From Ignavibacteriales bacterium (GTDB taxonomy: Bacteria; Bacteroidota; Ignavibacteria; Ignavibacteriales; Melioribacteraceae): 64,000 nt of DNA. The translations under genes were made by a program, and so were the position numbers. Where the stretch lies: positions 39,468 to 103,467 of the forward strand of contig JAIOYW010000017.1 in the NCBI GenBank assembly GCA_021740915.1, given 5' to 3'. The notes under the pieces were generated by a model. It did no database searches, was not told the origin of the DNA, and worked only from the letters and a program-made list of their open reading frames with translations. This document shows positions 63,324 to 64,000 of this stretch, in pieces. Numbering within the stretch: the first letter of the stretch is position 1; each line of letters opens with the position of its first letter.

Positions 63324-64000
63324 GTCTGAACCATGATTCATATGATTAAATGATTACCATGATTCCCTCAGTTAGAATATATTCTGTATTAATAAAATGA
63401 AGAACCCCGAAGGGGTGACATTATTATAGAATATTAATGCGAAAAGATAACACGAACTCCGAAGGAGTGACATTATTATAGCATTAATACGAAAAGATGA
63501 CGCTTCGCCTCATCCCGCAATGCGGGACGATGACATAAGCAACTCATCCCATAGCCCCACAATAATGTCATTGGGTAAACTGAACCCCATTTTTCCGGGG
63601 TGAAGCAATCTCCGGAAAAAGTCTGAACCATGATTCATATGATTAAATGATTACCATGATTCCCTCAGATAGAATATATTCTGTATTAATAAAATGAAGA
63701 ACCCCGAAGGAGTGACATTATTATAGAATATTAATGCGAAAAGATGACACGAACCCCGAAGGAGTGACATTATTATAGCATTAATACGAAAAGATGACAC
63801 GAACCCCGAAGGGGTAACATTATTATAGAATATTAATGCGAAAAGATAACGCTTCGCCTCATCCCGCAACGCGGGACGATGACATAAGCAACTCACCCCA
63901 TAGCCCCACAATAATGTCATTGGGTAAACTGAACCCCATTTTTCCGGGGTGAAGCAATCTCCGGAAAAGTCTGAACCATGATTCATATGATTAAATGATT
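63324..64000. repeat. Long tandem repeat array, three units, last running off the end
   Basis: Unit 1 is 63,324-63,620 (297 bases), unit 2 63,621-63,968 (348 bases), unit 3 starts at 63,969. Each opens GTCTGAACCATGATTCATAT and closes with CCCCATTTTTCCGGGGTGAA. Inside, a shorter module of about 50 bases (CCCCGAAGGGGTGACATTAT..AGAATATTAATGCGAAAAGA) repeats twice in unit 1 and three times in unit 2, which accounts for the length difference. Perfect or near hairpins: CCCCGAAGGGG, CCCGCAATGCGGG and CCCCATTTTTCCGGGG. No spacers of constant length, so not CRISPR. 63,220-63,323 holds no gene. Confidence 0.9.

Noticed and set aside
63651..63986. Minus-strand ORF of 111 residues
   Set aside because: It lies wholly inside the tandem repeat array and its protein sequence repeats itself (RYLFALIFYNNVTPSGF-like phrases) only because the DNA does.
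63324..64000. CRISPR array
   Set aside because: Repeats are long, nested and tandem with no unique spacers of constant size, and no cas genes are near.

Overview
The window looks like a chromosomal segment of a Gram-negative bacterium of the Bacteroidota/Chlorobi lineage, most likely Ignavibacteria. Evidence: an outer-membrane LPS pathway (kdsA, kdsD, lptA/B/C/F/G), a type IX secretion C-terminal sorting domain of the YPNPFNPST kind on a multiheme cytochrome, and many periplasmic proteins with signal peptides. No phage, plasmid, tRNA, rRNA or CRISPR locus is visible. The taxonomic call is inference from family signatures; no database search was run.

Layout. 1-6.9 kb (+): a tightly overlapping operon, acyltransferase (partial), ruvB, kdsA, a broken GxxExxY gene, kdsD, lptC, an OstA/LptA-like gene and lptB. 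6.9-18.5 kb (-): a six-gene envelope operon read leftward, DUF4384, CHASE2-cyclase, TPR/pseudo-caspase, small caspase-like protein, vWA-TPR-OmpA and TPR-CHAT protease; all products appear membrane-bound or exported. 18.8-24.5 kb (-): SDR, membrane protein, GH20 hexosaminidase, a REP-associated transposase (RAYT) whose own coding sequence carries REP-like palindromes, and a glycosyltransferase. 24.6-30.2 kb: a sigma54 regulator and a histidine kinase with a periplasmic CxxCH haem motif, divergent from a nine-haem T9SS cytochrome that has a good sigma54-type promoter. 30.7-39.9 kb: GH97, lptF/lptG, M20 peptidase, lipoprotein, ygfZ, cobalamin adenosyltransferase and tmRNA.

40.2-60.8 kb (-): a 20-kb signalling island with five histidine kinases, two stand-alone receivers, KaiC, KaiB, a receiver protein whose C-terminal helical domain resembles KaiA/RsbU_N, a cobalamin-binding protein with the CarH-type W-x9-EH motif, and a PAS-only membrane sensor. 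Ten genes from 57,979 to 47,240 lie in one direction with gaps of 11-44 bp. This is the best candidate for a new system: a non-cyanobacterial Kai-type oscillator or timer with its own KaiA-like partner and a B12-based (possibly light) input. No DNA-binding output regulator is encoded in the island.

60.8-64 kb: an 850-bp gene-poor stretch, three small genes of unknown role (one too short to be obvious) and a long tandem repeat array running off the end. Families of short intergenic repeats (CCCCGAAGGGG palindromes, CTGAACCA..GATTAAAT motifs, CCTGCC/GGCAGG inverted repeats) recur across the window.
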